Below, piece after piece: positions 20,650 to 30,965 of a DNA stretch of 64,000 nucleotides. Source of the stretch: Nematopogon swammerdamellus (Eukaryota; Arthropoda; Insecta; Lepidoptera; Adelidae). The notes under the pieces were generated by a model that did not search any database, was not told the DNA's origin, and saw only the letters and a list, made by a program, of their open reading frames with translations. The translations under genes were made by a program, and so were the position numbers. The DNA lies in assembly GCA_946902875.1 (NCBI GenBank), contig OX336351.1, forward strand, positions 4,833,761 to 4,897,760. The letters are read 5' to 3'. Position 1 is the stretch's first letter. Each line of letters starts with the position of its first letter.

Positions 20650-21025
20650 TACTTTTTTATGGAAACTGACACGGTTTGCAACATCATCTTACAACATCCG
20701 TGATGTCAGCCCATATCACCGGGTGAACTAGGTGCCACGTCAGTGCTTCCCTTCGATCGTGCCGGCTACACTGAACTGGACGGAAAACACAAACTATTTA
20801 CATAGCCGTTTCAATCAGTGCGGTGGTAACAACCCGGGCGGGTTGAACCCTACCGCTGAGTAAGTTAGGAAGGGAAGGGGCCTACAGTTTTACGTGGAAT
20901 CCGAATCACGGTCAGCATCTAACGGTCGAGCGGTCGCCCATCCAAGTACTGACCGGCCCAGCGTTGCTTAACAATCAATAGCGATAGTCGACTGTCTGCA
21001 CCACTGAGCTATCTGACTTGACTGA
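20650..21025 (-). mobile_element. SINE-A, full length
   Basis: Minus strand: TAGCTCAGTGG (A box), 5S-like TTAAGCAACGCTGGGCCGGT then CAGTACTTGGATGGG, B box GGATTCCACG, central domain and A-tail. The inserted TTGATTG next to the 5S-like part is also seen in the 63281 copy. Confidence 0.8.
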
Positions 21026-21162
21026 AGCTGATTATATTAAATGGCATTGCTCTTGACTGAAGGATTAGCGAAATCGGCTATTCAATAGTTAAGACAAACA
21101 TGACGAATATATCTATTGGTACTGATGTAGGAGATACAAAATAAAATAAAATCTAAGGTTTT

Positions 21163-21430
21163 TTCTATGTAAACCAACATGGGTGGCTGTGTCGAGGGAC
21201 CAATGGTACAGTCGACAGAGCCAAAACCACCTCTGCTCGCGAAATCATGCTCAGTGAGGCGCCATGCCAGCCGATTTGCGGACTGTTGCTAGACTGACTA
21301 GCCCGTTGATACGACGACGTTTTAAGATACCCAGGTTAAAGGATTCAGGAAACACACTCGCCGGGAGATAGTTCCACACTCTAGCATAGCAGTGCGACAA
21401 AGATACAATTTTGAGAACCGATGGTCTTTA
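21163..21430 (-). pseudogene. L-alpha LINE 3' end
   Basis: The + strand begins TGTAAACCAACATGGGTGGC and includes ACACACTCGCCGGGAGATAG, the reverse complement of the LPASVF coding block. Confidence 0.65.
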
Positions 21431-21815
21431 ATAATTATTAAAATATTTTATGAAAATAGATATATAAAAAGTAAAGTAAAAATTATTTATTCATTATTGG
21501 TACATTTACAATGTAGGTACATTTAAATACATACTAGTTAAAAACTATACTTCTATGAATACATGTAAATTACAAATCTAAGTCAGATGAGTCCGTTTGT
21601 CTCTAAGGCGAATTAGGCCGAGGGCACAGAATATATTATTTCAAAAAGCATCAATCCTTTTATTCAGGTTTATTCAAATTACATTAATTTTAGTCATGTT
21701 AAAGCCCAGAAACCTAATGTGAGATTCAAGCTTTGGGGACCTTTGTTACAGGGCAATTAAAATGCCTTAATTGCTTAAAATTATTTCTGGTACAAACTTT
21801 CTCAACCTATATACA
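21431..21815. other. Unassigned AT-rich segment
   Basis: No recognisable coding, tail or terminus. Confidence 0.3.
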
Positions 21816-21819
21816 TATT

Positions 21820-22215
21820 TTTTAATGAAAACCAGTATGGCTGGCTGTGTACAACTAACAGGTACCCGAAACAGCCAAATCCACTTCACCTCACTTCGAC
21901 CAAAGGGAAGCACTGACATGGCACCTAGTTCACCCGGTGTTATGGGCTGACATCACGCATGTTATAGGTGATGTAGCCAACCGTGTCAGTTTCCATAAAA
22001 AAAAAAAACCTCACGAAATCACGCTCAGTGAGACACCGTACCAGAACATTTGCGGACTATAGAACCACTACCCAGCTTGCCAAGATGACGTTTGAAGACT
22101 CCCTGGTTTAAAGTATGGAGAAACAAACTCGCCGGTAAATAATGCCACACCCTAGCGGTGCGACAGTGGAACGATTTTTGAGAAACGATGCGTCCTCAAA
22201 ATTTCAATCTCAACA
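21820..22215 (-). pseudogene. L-alpha LINE 3' end interrupted by a SINE
   Basis: AACCAGTATGGCTGGCTGTG to CAAATCCACTTCACCTCA, then after the SINE at 21893-22010 CTCACGAAATCACGCTCAGT to CCTAGCGGTGCGACAGTGG. The motif CCTCAC around the insert suggests a short duplication (CTCAC at about 21888 and 22009). Confidence 0.65.
21893..22010 (+). mobile_element. SINE-A/B 3' fragment nested in L-alpha
   Basis: TTCGACCAAAGGGAAGCACT to CAGTTTCCATAAAAAAAAAA. 5'-truncated, with an A-tail. Confidence 0.75.
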
Positions 22216-22610
22216 ACAAAAGGATGTTTATTGTTTCTTGTATAATTTAATCCATAGGTAGGTTACGCTTCGACATGTCGAAAATTCCGCCAGTTCTAAA
22301 TTCAATGCGAAGAAGAACTGACAAAATTCGCAAGTCACAATGTTTTCTTAGTACCTTATAAGTATTATATTAAAGTAATTTACAATAATTAACCCATACT
22401 ACACAACATTAATACTTACAGCATAAACATGAATACTGAAGAATCTGAGCACTCTGCCTATTTACATTACCTATATCTGGTGTATAAGTAGTGCCATTTC
22501 GTTTTTCACCCATTCAAAATATAATATGCCGGCGAGACTCTATTTAATGTGTTGCTTGCTGCTTGGATAGTTATCCTTATCCTTTCCTTATTCCTTACCT
22601 TTAATTCCTT
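22216..22610. other. Unassigned segment
   Basis: No recognisable gene or repeat. Includes CGCTTCGACATGTCGAAAAT near 22267. Confidence 0.3.
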
Positions 22611-22611
22611 A

Positions 22612-22838
22612 CCTATAATAAAATCCAACGCCTGCTTTCTGTCTGTCTGTATGTATGTCTGTCTGTTCGCTTATAACTCGAGAACCACTGAACCGATTTA
22701 AAAAAAAAATATTCTACGGATTGCCTGATTCTTCCCATAAACTATATATATATATATACTTACTATCACGCTAAATGGCTTATGAGGTTAGCAGAGAAGT
22801 CAAATATGAGAGCGGGCGGAGCCGCGGGCACTGCTAGT
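22612..22838 (+). mobile_element. Short Helitron-like element
   Basis: TATAATAAAATCCAACGCCT, (TCTG)n, TATAACTCGAGAACCACTGA, a short (AT)n and the 3' end GAGCGGGCGGAGCCGCGGGC, ACTGCTAGT. The CTAG followed by T fits a Helitron 3' terminus. Confidence 0.65.
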
Positions 22839-22865
22839 CTTGTATGTTCGGCGTTGTATGCTAAT

Positions 22866-22940
22866 TCACTCGAGTTCTTGCAGCACAGCACCGATTACTC
22901 TGACACCTATTGTCGGGATACAGAGTGATGTATATGTATG
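22866..22940 (+). mobile_element. SINE-C 3' fragment
   Basis: TCTTGCAGCACAGCACCGAT then TACTCTGACACCTATTGTCG and a TATG-rich end. Only the 3' part of SINE-C is present. Confidence 0.6.
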
Positions 22941-22984
22941 TATATCGAATGTGTGACTCAGACCAGCAACGTACGAAGGTAGAA

Positions 22985-23200
22985 AGTTTCCCAGGGCTAC
23001 GTGATATGGTGCGTAACGAGGCAATCCGCCGATTCATCGATATTAGACACCGGGTGGCCGTTGGTCCTACACCGGCGGCTGTGGACAGGAAAACTGAGTG
23101 TGGGAAGACCACCCGCCAGGTGGGACGAGGACATCAACTACGTCAGCGGAAAGCCGTGGTCCCCTACAGCTGAAGGCCGGTAGGATACTCGCTGACTAAC
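22985..23200 (+). pseudogene. L-delta LINE C-terminus
   Basis: Reads GKLSVGRPPARWDEDINYVS, GKPWSPTAEGR in one frame and RNEAIRRFIDIRHRVAVGPT in another. A reverse-transcriptase tail with at least one frameshift. Confidence 0.65.
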
Positions 23201-23202
23201 TG

Positions 23203-23345
23203 AACTAGACCAGATCGGGCATGAGTGATCAAAAAGGGTCAAGTGCGTAGTACCCATAACCGATAAACATGTGTAGGATTATTGTCAGGATCGTAGCACG
23301 TGGAGATCCGTCGTGTCTGTCTACCCCATTGTGAAACAGATGTGA
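23203..23345 (+). pseudogene. L-gamma LINE 3' fragment
   Basis: CTAGACCAGATCGGGCATGA, AAAAAGGGTCAAGTGCGTAG, then GTCAGGATCGTAGCACGTGG, as in 13295-14345. It follows the L-delta fragment in the same orientation. Confidence 0.65.
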
Positions 23346-23522
23346 CGTTATGTATCAAACACTTACGCCGTCGCGGCTAATTTCAAAACGCAGCGTTTTG
23401 TTTGATAAATCGCCCCGGAAAGGGTCTCCAGTTGTCATAGAGGTCGAGGGGGCAAGGGTAGGGAAAGGAAGGGAGAGATGGAAAGGGAGGGGCGGGAGGG
23501 AGGGAAAGACGGTGAAGTGTGA

Positions 23523-23921
23523 CACATTAGGCTGTCGCGGGTAACTGAAATTAAAATAAGATGGAGCGACCTTACGACACTTACTGTATCTGAAGTACTG
23601 TCGGCAGACAACGACTTAGGCACTTCTGAAGGGTTTGGCAGCAATTTTAAGAAAACTTTGTCTGCTCTTGATGTGTTGATGTGTTTTATCTTGCTTCTTG
23701 AATCCGTTGTTTCCGTATGCCTCCTGCTCTTCCAGTTCAGGAAAGTACTAAGTAAAATTTTAAATAATGTTAATGATAATAATTGTAAGGAGATTCTACA
23801 AAGGTTCCGAGATAAGTTTTGCGAGACATTGCAGGCGCTCACTGGTTCACACAAAGCTCGGAAGTCCACGAGTAACACGATGCCCACAGTCGGTCAAAAT
23901 AAGACTACAAGTACAACATAA
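23523..23921 (+). other. Open frame of about 130 codons, unrecognised
   Basis: Open from just after the TGA at about 23520 to TAA at 23919-23921. The first Met in frame is about at MCFILLLESV. The visible product has a hydrophobic stretch (MCFILLLESVVSVCLLLF), then KVLSKILNNVNDNNCKEILQ and a Ser/Thr-rich tail. A minus-strand frame (23435-23887) overlaps it. No LINE motif or repeat is recognised, so it could be a single-pass membrane peptide, an exon or chance. I make no functional claim. Confidence 0.25.
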
Positions 23922-24129
23922 ATTACAAAAGACGTGGCGGTTTTCCACGACTTTTAAAAATGACATCCCATTTAAAAAAAGTTAAGTCAGTGGATTCGTA
24001 ATTACCTAAGTTACTTGTCTGGATTATTAGTCTTATGTAGGCGATGCGTAAGCATTGGAAACCTGACCCCAAAAGGCGACTAGACTTCAGATGAGAATGA
24101 TAATATCAACCGGCTAAAGCGATTATCCT

Positions 24130-24480
24130 ATTCTTGCTTTGGATTCCTTTGTATGCTGTATTTTTATGTACTTACGTGTAGTATTAATAAGTATTATTAT
24201 TATTAATTTATCTTCAATTATCACGTTCAATATTTTGCTACTCCCTACTTACAACCCACTATATATTTTTTTATTTTTTTTTATTGATACGCGAGACACT
24301 TGGCGCCGTCAGCATGGATTGTTGAGCCGACGACGCCCAAAAGCATTAATATTATTAATCAAAATCTCAAACATTCAAAGGTTCAATGTAAGAGATACCT
24401 AAGTCGGCCTTTGTACCTCATGTAAATGTTCTAATGTGCTTGTTACTGTTGAATGCTTCTTGGAGCAATGAATTATTCTA
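24130..24480 (+). repeat. LINE-3'-UTR-like repeat, copy 1
   Basis: Blocks TTATCTTCAATT, CTACTCCCTACTTACA, CTCAAACATTCAAAGGTT and GTTACTGTTGAATGCTTCTT then GGAGCAATGAA align with 40085-40335, which ends in a polyadenylation-like GGAGCAATAAAG. A segment containing TTGGCGCCGTCAGCATGG (about 24270-24350) interrupts this copy. Confidence 0.55.
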
Positions 24481-24539
24481 TTATATTTCTGATCTATTCC
24501 TCCTGGTGGAAATCTTTTCGTTCGTTCTTCTTTTATTCT

Positions 24540-25045
24540 GCCGTATGTCACTTGCTAGAGATCTTGAGCAGTTGGTGTGAGTTGTTAATAGTGACTTGGT
24601 TAGTGAGTGATCATTGTCACTCACTATCTTCTTCGTGATCCGTTAGGCCAACAACTCTTATGGTATCCTGCGTTTCAGTCGACGAGGATGAGTATATAGG
24701 ATATTACGGTGGTTCTCGATCCTTTTCTTGAACATCGTGGTCATCGTGGAGTATTTCGTTTGTCATGTACCACGGAGCACCTTTAGACGAAGTATTTTAC
24801 ATTGGAACCTTTGTTTGATGTCAACATTGGACTGGTATGCTGTACCCCGCAACTGGAGTCCGAAAATCCAGATGGGATTAAGTATTGCTTTATAAATGAG
24901 AAGTTTATTTTCTAGGTGGATTCCAGATTTCCTCTTTAGCATCTCTGTATAATTTCCTCAGCTATATTCAGAGTTTTTTCCGCTTGGTGAACATGTGCGT
25001 CCTCCAGGTTAGACGTTTGTCTAGGTGGAATTAAACAGCAAACTA
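24540..25045 (-). pseudogene. Jockey-like reverse transcriptase C-terminus
   Basis: The minus strand, with several shifts and stops, reads HLDKRLTWRTHM, then HLENKLLIYKAILNPIWIFG, LQLRGTAYQSNVDIKQRFQC and APWYMTNEILHDD. The order LD--L-W--H, KLLIYK--L-P-W-YG-QLWG-A, APWY is typical of Jockey-clade ORF2 downstream of the palm. The catalytic core lies upstream and is not in the window. Confidence 0.75.
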
Positions 25046-25078
25046 TACCTACTTATGATTTTAGCATCACTAAAAGTT

Positions 25079-25183
25079 TTTTTATGTAATTCGGTATGGG
25101 CGGCTGAGTCGGAGGGGCCAAAGCACATGCACCGACCAGCCAATATCACCTACAACATCCGTGATGTCAGCCCATAACATAGG
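25079..25183 (-). mobile_element. SINE-D / SINE-B chimera fragment
   Basis: The + strand starts with the SINE-D end TTATGTAATTCGGTATGGGC ... CCGACCAGCCAATATCACCT and then continues with SINE-A/B sequence ACAACATCCGTGATGTCAGC. The switch is at ATCACCT, which both families have at that point. Confidence 0.7.
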
Positions 25184-25204
25184 TTGCTATGTATAATGGA
25201 CTAG

Positions 25205-25262
25205 AGCAGAATAGATAGATAGATAGAAATACTTTATTGCTCCAGAACATTTTACAGTAAAA
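25205..25262 (-). repeat. LINE 3' tail, GGAGCAATAAAG type
   Basis: The minus strand reads TGTTCTGGAGCAATAAAGTA then (CTAT)n. A polyadenylation-like signal followed by a tetranucleotide tail; only the end is present. Confidence 0.5.
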
Positions 25263-25282
25263 ACGATAATTAATTTACATGA

Positions 25283-25402
25283 GGGGCATACATACATACA
25301 TACCACACGCCGTATCCCGACAATCAGGGTAAGCAGAGTAATCGGTGTTGTGCTGCAAGTACTCTCATAAATTACAGCACAATACCGACCACCACGTTAC
25401 AT
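25283..25402 (-). mobile_element. SINE-C 3' fragment
   Basis: CACACGCCGTATCCCGACAA then GCAGAGTAATCGGTGTTGTG and CAGCACAATACCGACCACCA on the + strand. The head half is missing. Confidence 0.7.
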
Positions 25403-25419
25403 GCGGGGCAAAGGCGGAC

Positions 25420-25565
25420 TAATCCCTTACAGGGATTTCTCCCAGTCCCAGAACACAACCGAGGCTGCCATGCGGCCATCTTACATTCAGTACGGTGGTA
25501 TCAACCCAGTCGGCTACAATTTGAGCGTACCACCTAGTAAGGGAAGGGAAATTGTATACTCGCCT
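25420..25565 (-). mobile_element. SINE-D middle fragment
   Basis: GAACACAACCGAGGCTGCCA, ATGCGGCCATCTTACATTCA and TACCACCTAGTAAGGGAAGG on the + strand. It abuts SINE-C. Confidence 0.65.
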
Positions 25566-25779
25566 GCGTTGGTGACGGTACACGCGTATGTATGCGTAGT
25601 GATGAATGATGTCCCTGCCACAATTTATCACTCGACATCATGCTTCAGTGTGACCGCACCCTAACTACCGCGTGTGCACCGCGCCTAATGATGTGGCCGG
25701 GCCGATGCTCCTATAAACTCGGAAGTACGACACTTGTGAAGTGTCAAAATCTATTTGTACCCGTATGTTCTGTACCTAC

Positions 25780-26113
25780 TTCACATTTTTTTATTTTTAT
25801 GGAAACTGACACGGTTGGCTACATCACCTACAACACCCGTGATGTCAGCCCATAACACCGGGTGAACTTGGTGCCACTTCAGTGCTTCCCTTCGGTCGTG
25901 CCGGCTACACTGAACTAGACGGAAAACACAAACTATTTACATAGCCGTTTCGACCGACCTTTCATTCAGTGCGGTGGTACCAACCCGGGCGGGTTAAACC
26001 CTACCACCTAGTAATATAAGAAGGGAGTCATATCCCTTAGTCGCCTTTTACGACATACACGGGGAGAGCTGCAGTGGGGCTATTCTTTTAAAGTACTGGC
26101 CCCACACGGAGGC
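25780..26113 (-). mobile_element. SINE-B, full length
   Basis: TTTTTATGGAAACTGACACG to CTGGCCCCACACGGA on the + strand. All modules of SINE-B are present, close to the consensus of the other copies. Confidence 0.85.
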
Positions 26114-26174
26114 GTCACATTGGATAAATAAAGCGAACATTTCACTTTGGTCGTACATACGTACATAAAACACG

Positions 26175-26655
26175 CTGTAAGGACGAGATGGCCGTACTAA
26201 AGGGTGACAGGCTTGCCACCTCTCACCATGGCACGGTCATTCCACCAAGTCGTGCAGCAGGTGGGTCTCTGTGCCTTACTTGCTGCTTGATATTTATCTT
26301 GTCCGAATACTTTGCTAAACGTGGTGGTCGATGTTGCATTGCAATTTTCCAGATTTCTTGCAGCACAACACCGATTACTCTGCTTACCTTGATTGTTGGG
26401 ATACAGTGTGTGTCGTATGTAACACACTGTATCCCGACAATCGGTGTTAGCAGAGGAATCGGTGTTGTGCTGCAAGGACTGTGGTAAATTACAGCAAAAC
26501 AGCGAACGCCACGTTTAGCAAATTATTTGAACAAGATAACTATCAAGCGGCAAGTAAGGCACGAAAGCCCAGCTGCTGAATTACTCAGTGGAAGGAACGT
26601 GCCAAGGTGAGAGGTGGCTAGTCTGTCGCCCTTTAGCGCGCCATATTGTCAAATT
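26175..26655. mobile_element. Two SINE-C copies, tail to tail
   Basis: The first copy (+, about 26175-26408) runs from AAAGGGTGACAGGCTTGCCA to GGGATACAGTGTGTGTCG, and the second (minus, about 26412-26652) is its inverted counterpart. Together they form an inverted repeat with arms of about 235 bp and a very short loop (near 26410). Neither retains the ACCGTGTGG head. Confidence 0.75.
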
Positions 26656-26955
26656 AAGCTGCATCAATACGTAACATTCGTTTCTTGGAGCACGTTTGGG
26701 AATACGTACGTACCTAATTGTAATTTCTGTATTTGTAAAATGTAATTAATTGAAGGTTTATTAATTTGTAAAATAAATTTTAACACTTATCCCATCTTCT
26801 ATTGAATCAGAAATCCAATTTGAGGAAATTTTCCCTATTCTTGCGAAAGCAAATTTAATTTATATTGGATTGTTTTGTCATCCAGTCGACTAAATTGTAC
26901 AACCCAGTCCCACTGATTAATACGCCTACATAATGTATGTCTATCTATCTATAAA
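26656..26955. other. Unassigned AT-rich segment
   Basis: Nothing recognised. Confidence 0.3.
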
Positions 26956-26959
26956 AAAA

Positions 26960-27345
26960 TCTGTTAAGTGCGAGTTTTACTCGCGCACGGAGGTTTCCGT
27001 ATCTATCCGCTATTATCCGCCTATCTTTTGTCTTTCAACAATGCAATGTATAAAAGCCTGTGGCGCCATCTATTATTCAATAGTGTGACTAATCGATTTT
27101 TCGGACGTTTGTTGTATGGGAGCCCCCTTAATTTTTAACATTTTCTTTGTTCTTTCTTATTTGTTGTTATATTCGCCATAGTAACACATATTCTGTGAAA
27201 ATTTTAACGGGCTACCTATTACGGTTCAAGAGATACAGCCCTCGGACAGACGGACGGACGGACGGACGGCGGAGGCTTAGTAATAGGCTTCCGTACGGGA
27301 TACGGAAACCTAAAAAGACGGCCAAGTGCGAGTTAGACGCGCGCA
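26960..27345 (+). repeat. CCCGTACGGAAGCC dispersed repeat, copy 3
   Basis: AGTGCGAGTTTTACTCGCGC, ATTCGCCATAGTAACACATA, TTCTGTGAAAATTTTAACGG, (ACGG)n and GGCTTCCGTACGGGATACGG, then a second start GGCCAAGTGCGAG near 27318. It aligns with 19500-19745. Confidence 0.65.
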
Positions 27346-27780
27346 CCGAGGGTTCCGTATCAGTCATATCATGCCTTCTGATATCACTTCGACTTCTCCG
27401 GTCGTCACACGGGCGTAACTTTAAGTTAGCTTAGGATTCTAATGCCAGCATTTCACCGTTGGCGCAACTAACTAAGTGTATTTACGATGAGCATAAGTGA
27501 ACTTAATTATTTAAGTCTACGCTGGCGAAATTAGCTCTAAATAAGTGTTTAGTAAAGTGAAGTGAATATAATTTTAACTTTATGACGCGTAGCGGCGGCG
27601 GCGCGCGGGATGGCGACGGAGACGGTGCCCTTTGTTTGGCTAATGTTTTTCAGTGTAGCCTAATGGTAAATGTATCGTTATGTAAACTAGGCACAGAATC
27701 ATATGCCCGCCAATTGTAAGAGTAAGCAATAATAAAAAATAAAATAAAAGTAGTATAAAACCCGACTAAAAAATAAAATT
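27346..27780. other. Unassigned segment with GC-rich patch
   Basis: A GGCGGCGGCGCGCGGGATGG tract at about 27590 stands out of AT-rich DNA. No gene is supported. Confidence 0.3.
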
Positions 27781-27782
27781 AA

Positions 27783-28030
27783 CTTTGTTTTTATGTAATC
27801 CGGTATGGGTGGCTGAATCGGAGGGGCCAAAGCACATGCTCCGACCAGCCAATATCATCTCCGGGAAGGTAGGTGCCATAACGGAGATTTCCCTGAATTG
27901 CTGACTATACTGGACTAGAGGAGAACACAACCGAGGCTGCTATGCGGCCATCTTACATCCAGTACGGTGGTACCAACGCAGTCGGCTACAATTTGAGCCT
28001 ACCACCTAGTAAGGGGCAAGGGAAGGTTTG
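27783..28030 (-). mobile_element. SINE-D without head
   Basis: The + strand runs from TTTATGTAATCCGGTATGGG through GATTTCCCTGAATTGCTGAC and GCGGCCATCTTACATCCAGT to TACCACCTAGTAAGGGGCAA. The tRNA-like head is missing. It sits between CCCGACTA-rich sequence on the left and its inverted match (GTAGTCGGGTATTC, about 28118) on the right, so it may be nested in another element. Confidence 0.75.
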
Positions 28031-28139
28031 GGCTCCACAGTGGAATTAGTGAACATGAATAATACAGTCATACGGTATGGACAGATAAAAAAACGAACCT
28101 CCTTTTGGCTTCACCGTAGTCGGGTATTCTTTCTTTAAA

Positions 28140-28740
28140 ATGAAAAATATAATTAAACAGCTAATAAGACTAGGCCACAATAAATTTACGTAAAATTATA
28201 CTTACCCCTAACAGCCGGAAATTCTGTTTCCGTTCTTACGTTGTTTCCAGACGCTGCCGAAGTGAAATTTTCCCTTTCTCATTTACTAAATGAGTTTTTC
28301 CCTCCTAGGAGTGTGGAACTGTGGAGCGTTCCTTAGACAAAACAAAAAGAGATTGTTAATCTGCGTTCAAATGGGCAAGGGTTACCTGCGACATCCGACG
28401 CGGCACCGCTCGTGGAAATGTCGGATAATAAAAAAAAGTAATTGTGTAATGGACGCCGCCCCTTGCTAATCCAGGACGGACAGACAAACGGCGCAATTAT
28501 ACGGGCCAGGCTCGCCTGGATTAGGTACTTTTTATATAGGCCACTTTAGATTTATGTCAGGCGCCGCGCTCGGTTTTGGGGGTCCGGGAGCTTGAGATAT
28601 GCGATCTAGTTGAATGGGCTGGGACCCGCTTTAGATATAAGTGATGGAATAAGCGCATATCCCCTCTTTGTTGGTCGGGCGTTAAATATTCGATGACAGG
28701 CGCGGTGCTATGTCGGCGGGTAAGGGAATTATACAGTTGT
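28140..28740. other. Non-repetitive, partly GC-rich segment
   Basis: Shows no match to any repeat family in the window. A possible host regulatory region (for example TGTCAGGCGCCGCGCTCGGT near 28560 and GATGACAGGCGCGGTGC near 28692 share TGACAGGCGC-like cores). No reading frame is convincing. Confidence 0.3.
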
Positions 28741-29063
28741 TTTTTTTACCATGCCGGCCGTTTCAGGGGGTTAATCTGCATAAAAAACTGAGTAGATTCC
28801 AAAAAATACCGGTGGGGAGATTGGACAAAATGAACTGCATTCTCCGTACATTTTGAGGTTAGGCATTTTCAAAAATCTATGGGGAAGTTAATTGTTTTCC
28901 TAATTTCACCACCGTTCTTGGAATCTACCTACCTAGTTTTCGATAGAGATTAACGCCCTGAAAGGGTCGGAATGGTCACCCTGTTCCACCCAATGAATCA
29001 TCCTGTAGAGTTGCTGAAATATTCTTGACTGCAGTGTTAATAAAAACACATGAAGTCCGATGG

Positions 29064-29315
29064 TATAACCCAATTTTTATAACTGTGCACTTCGAGCTGT
29101 CAAAGTCGTTGGTTGGCAGGACTGAATTCGCCCCCCGCTTACTTCCTCACCTCTCCGCCGACGCCTATCAGTACACGCCCTTGCTGTGTGTGTGTGTGTG
29201 TGTGTACTGATAGGCGTCGGCGGAGAGGTGAGGAAGTAAGCGGGGGGTGAATTCAGTCCTGCCAACCTAACGACTTTGACAGCTCGAAGTGCACAGTTAT
29301 AAAAATGGGGTTATA
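29064..29315. mobile_element. Hairpin foldback element, about 110-bp arms
   Basis: Near-perfect inverted arms (TATAACCC ... CTTCGAGCTGTCAAAGTCG ... GGCGTCGGCGGAGAGGTGAG) around a (GT)n loop. The termini TATAACCC / GGGTTATA allow a TA target duplication. Transcribed, it would make a long RNA hairpin. Confidence 0.85.
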
Positions 29316-29769
29316 TCAACCCAATCAACAAATTTAACCTATCATCTATTAAGGTGATCTACTATTTGGTACGTGTAGTAATTGGAATAACATACGTTTG
29401 GATCACATCTTTAACACCCCTCGCCTACAAACTCACACACGCCGCCGCCGTTTCAATTAGCACACATCACGATTACGTCTGCCGTTAAACTAACGAATGA
29501 CATTGCGTATCACATGCCTAATAGTTACCGAATTGCCCTTACGTGATGTTCGTCTCGTCGCACTGATTGAACATATGCTTCCCTTCATTCGAGGAAATCG
29601 ACACATAGAAATGGCTTCCACTTGAATGACTTGCATGCTAATGAGTGTGAATTTTCATTCTTACTAAGTACAATTAATTAAAACCTATATAAAATAGATA
29701 GATTCTTGTGTGACTAACTATAATGTAAGAATTCTTTTTAATTCGAGATTCGAACGCTAGTACATTTGA

Positions 29770-30110
29770 TAGTTCGACCGATTCGAATGCGGTTTTTTTA
29801 TTAGAAATCTGGTTTAAAAGTAATCAAAAAGTTATTATCTTAAAAGGTGGACCGATTTTCATGCGGTTATTTTAAAAAAAGCTTGAAATAAAAATTTACT
29901 TACAAATTTAAAAGAACTCCGACCCTAAAACTCAAAAATAATTTCCATTTACTTACTTAGAGGAGTCGGAGGACCACTAAGTAATACAAATATAAAAATT
30001 CAGAGCAGCGCGGGAATTTACTTAGCGGTACCCCGACTCCTTTAAGTAAGTAAACAGAAATTATTTTTGAATTTTTAGGGTCGGGATTGTTTTAAATTTG
30101 TAATTTTCTT
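29770..30110. mobile_element. ACCCCCGACG-family element with palindrome, copy 2
   Basis: Contains ATTCGAATGCGGTTTTTTTA and TTTCATGCGGTTATTTTAAA, then the palindrome 29906-30104 (arms TTACTTAGAGGAGTCGGAGG and inverted, loop AAAATTCAGAGCAGCGCG), diverged from 9133-9341. Confidence 0.7.
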
Positions 30111-30437
30111 GTAACATACTTGTGGAACGAAGAGGTTTTTCATCTTTTTATCTTAAACGCGCGCAGTGTGTGATAATGGTATTTCTGACTATTTATTTCT
30201 ATGCCTTAATTACATTCGACGCGTTTATATGTATAATTGTATGTAATATTCATATCTGATACGAATGAGAATTATCAGGGTATTAATAGGTATTGCATCG
30301 TTACGTCGGGACAATGGCATACATATTCTAGTGTCTAGTGCATGCCATAATGATCTTTGTCTAATTTCCACCTAAATCTCTGCTCTGAGCGTAAGATCGT
30401 AACGACATTTTTGCCCGAACGTCGTTAATCTCATTAG

Positions 30438-30550
30438 CCCGGGGTGGTGCATCGATTCGGCGAGCGATCGTCGAAGCTAAGCACCTCGACAGGGACTTTG
30501 GACGGGCGACCGTGCGACCGTCGAGGCTGGCTGTGGTTCGGATTGTACGT
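30438..30550 (+). mobile_element. Diverged SINE head with 5S-like segment
   Basis: GTCGAAGCTAAGCACCTCGA, then GGGACTTTGGACGGGCGACC resembles the 5S internal control region, and CTGTGGTTCGGATTGTACG supplies a B box, as in SINE-A. The A box is weak (GCCCGGGGTGGTGCA). It may be an older relative of SINE-A. Confidence 0.5.
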
Positions 30551-30908
30551 CAAAAAATATAACACATTGTTCGCAAAAAGGATGCGCCAAAGTTCTTATT
30601 CCTAAGGTGAACCATAGGAAAGGTGATTTTAAGCCTAACCCATTTATTTTTATTTTCACACAATTTTTACTACTTATATAACTATTAACGAAAAGAGTTA
30701 AAAACGCAAAAAGATAAAACCAAAAAATTCATAAAAAAGAGAAAAGAAAAATAAAGAAAGATATAAGAGTGTGTTACTAGTGAGAACCAAAACAAAATAT
30801 TAAATAAGTCAATAATAAATAATAAAAAGTAACATAAAAATAAAATTAAGGACAGTGATTAATACTGCCAGTAAGTGAAGTTTTAGTTTACGTTTAAAAT
30901 TTAAATTA

Positions 30909-30961
<53 letters not shown>
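30909..30961. repeat. (CT)n microsatellite
   Basis: About 26 uninterrupted CT units. Confidence 0.95.
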
Positions 30962-30965
<4 letters not shown>

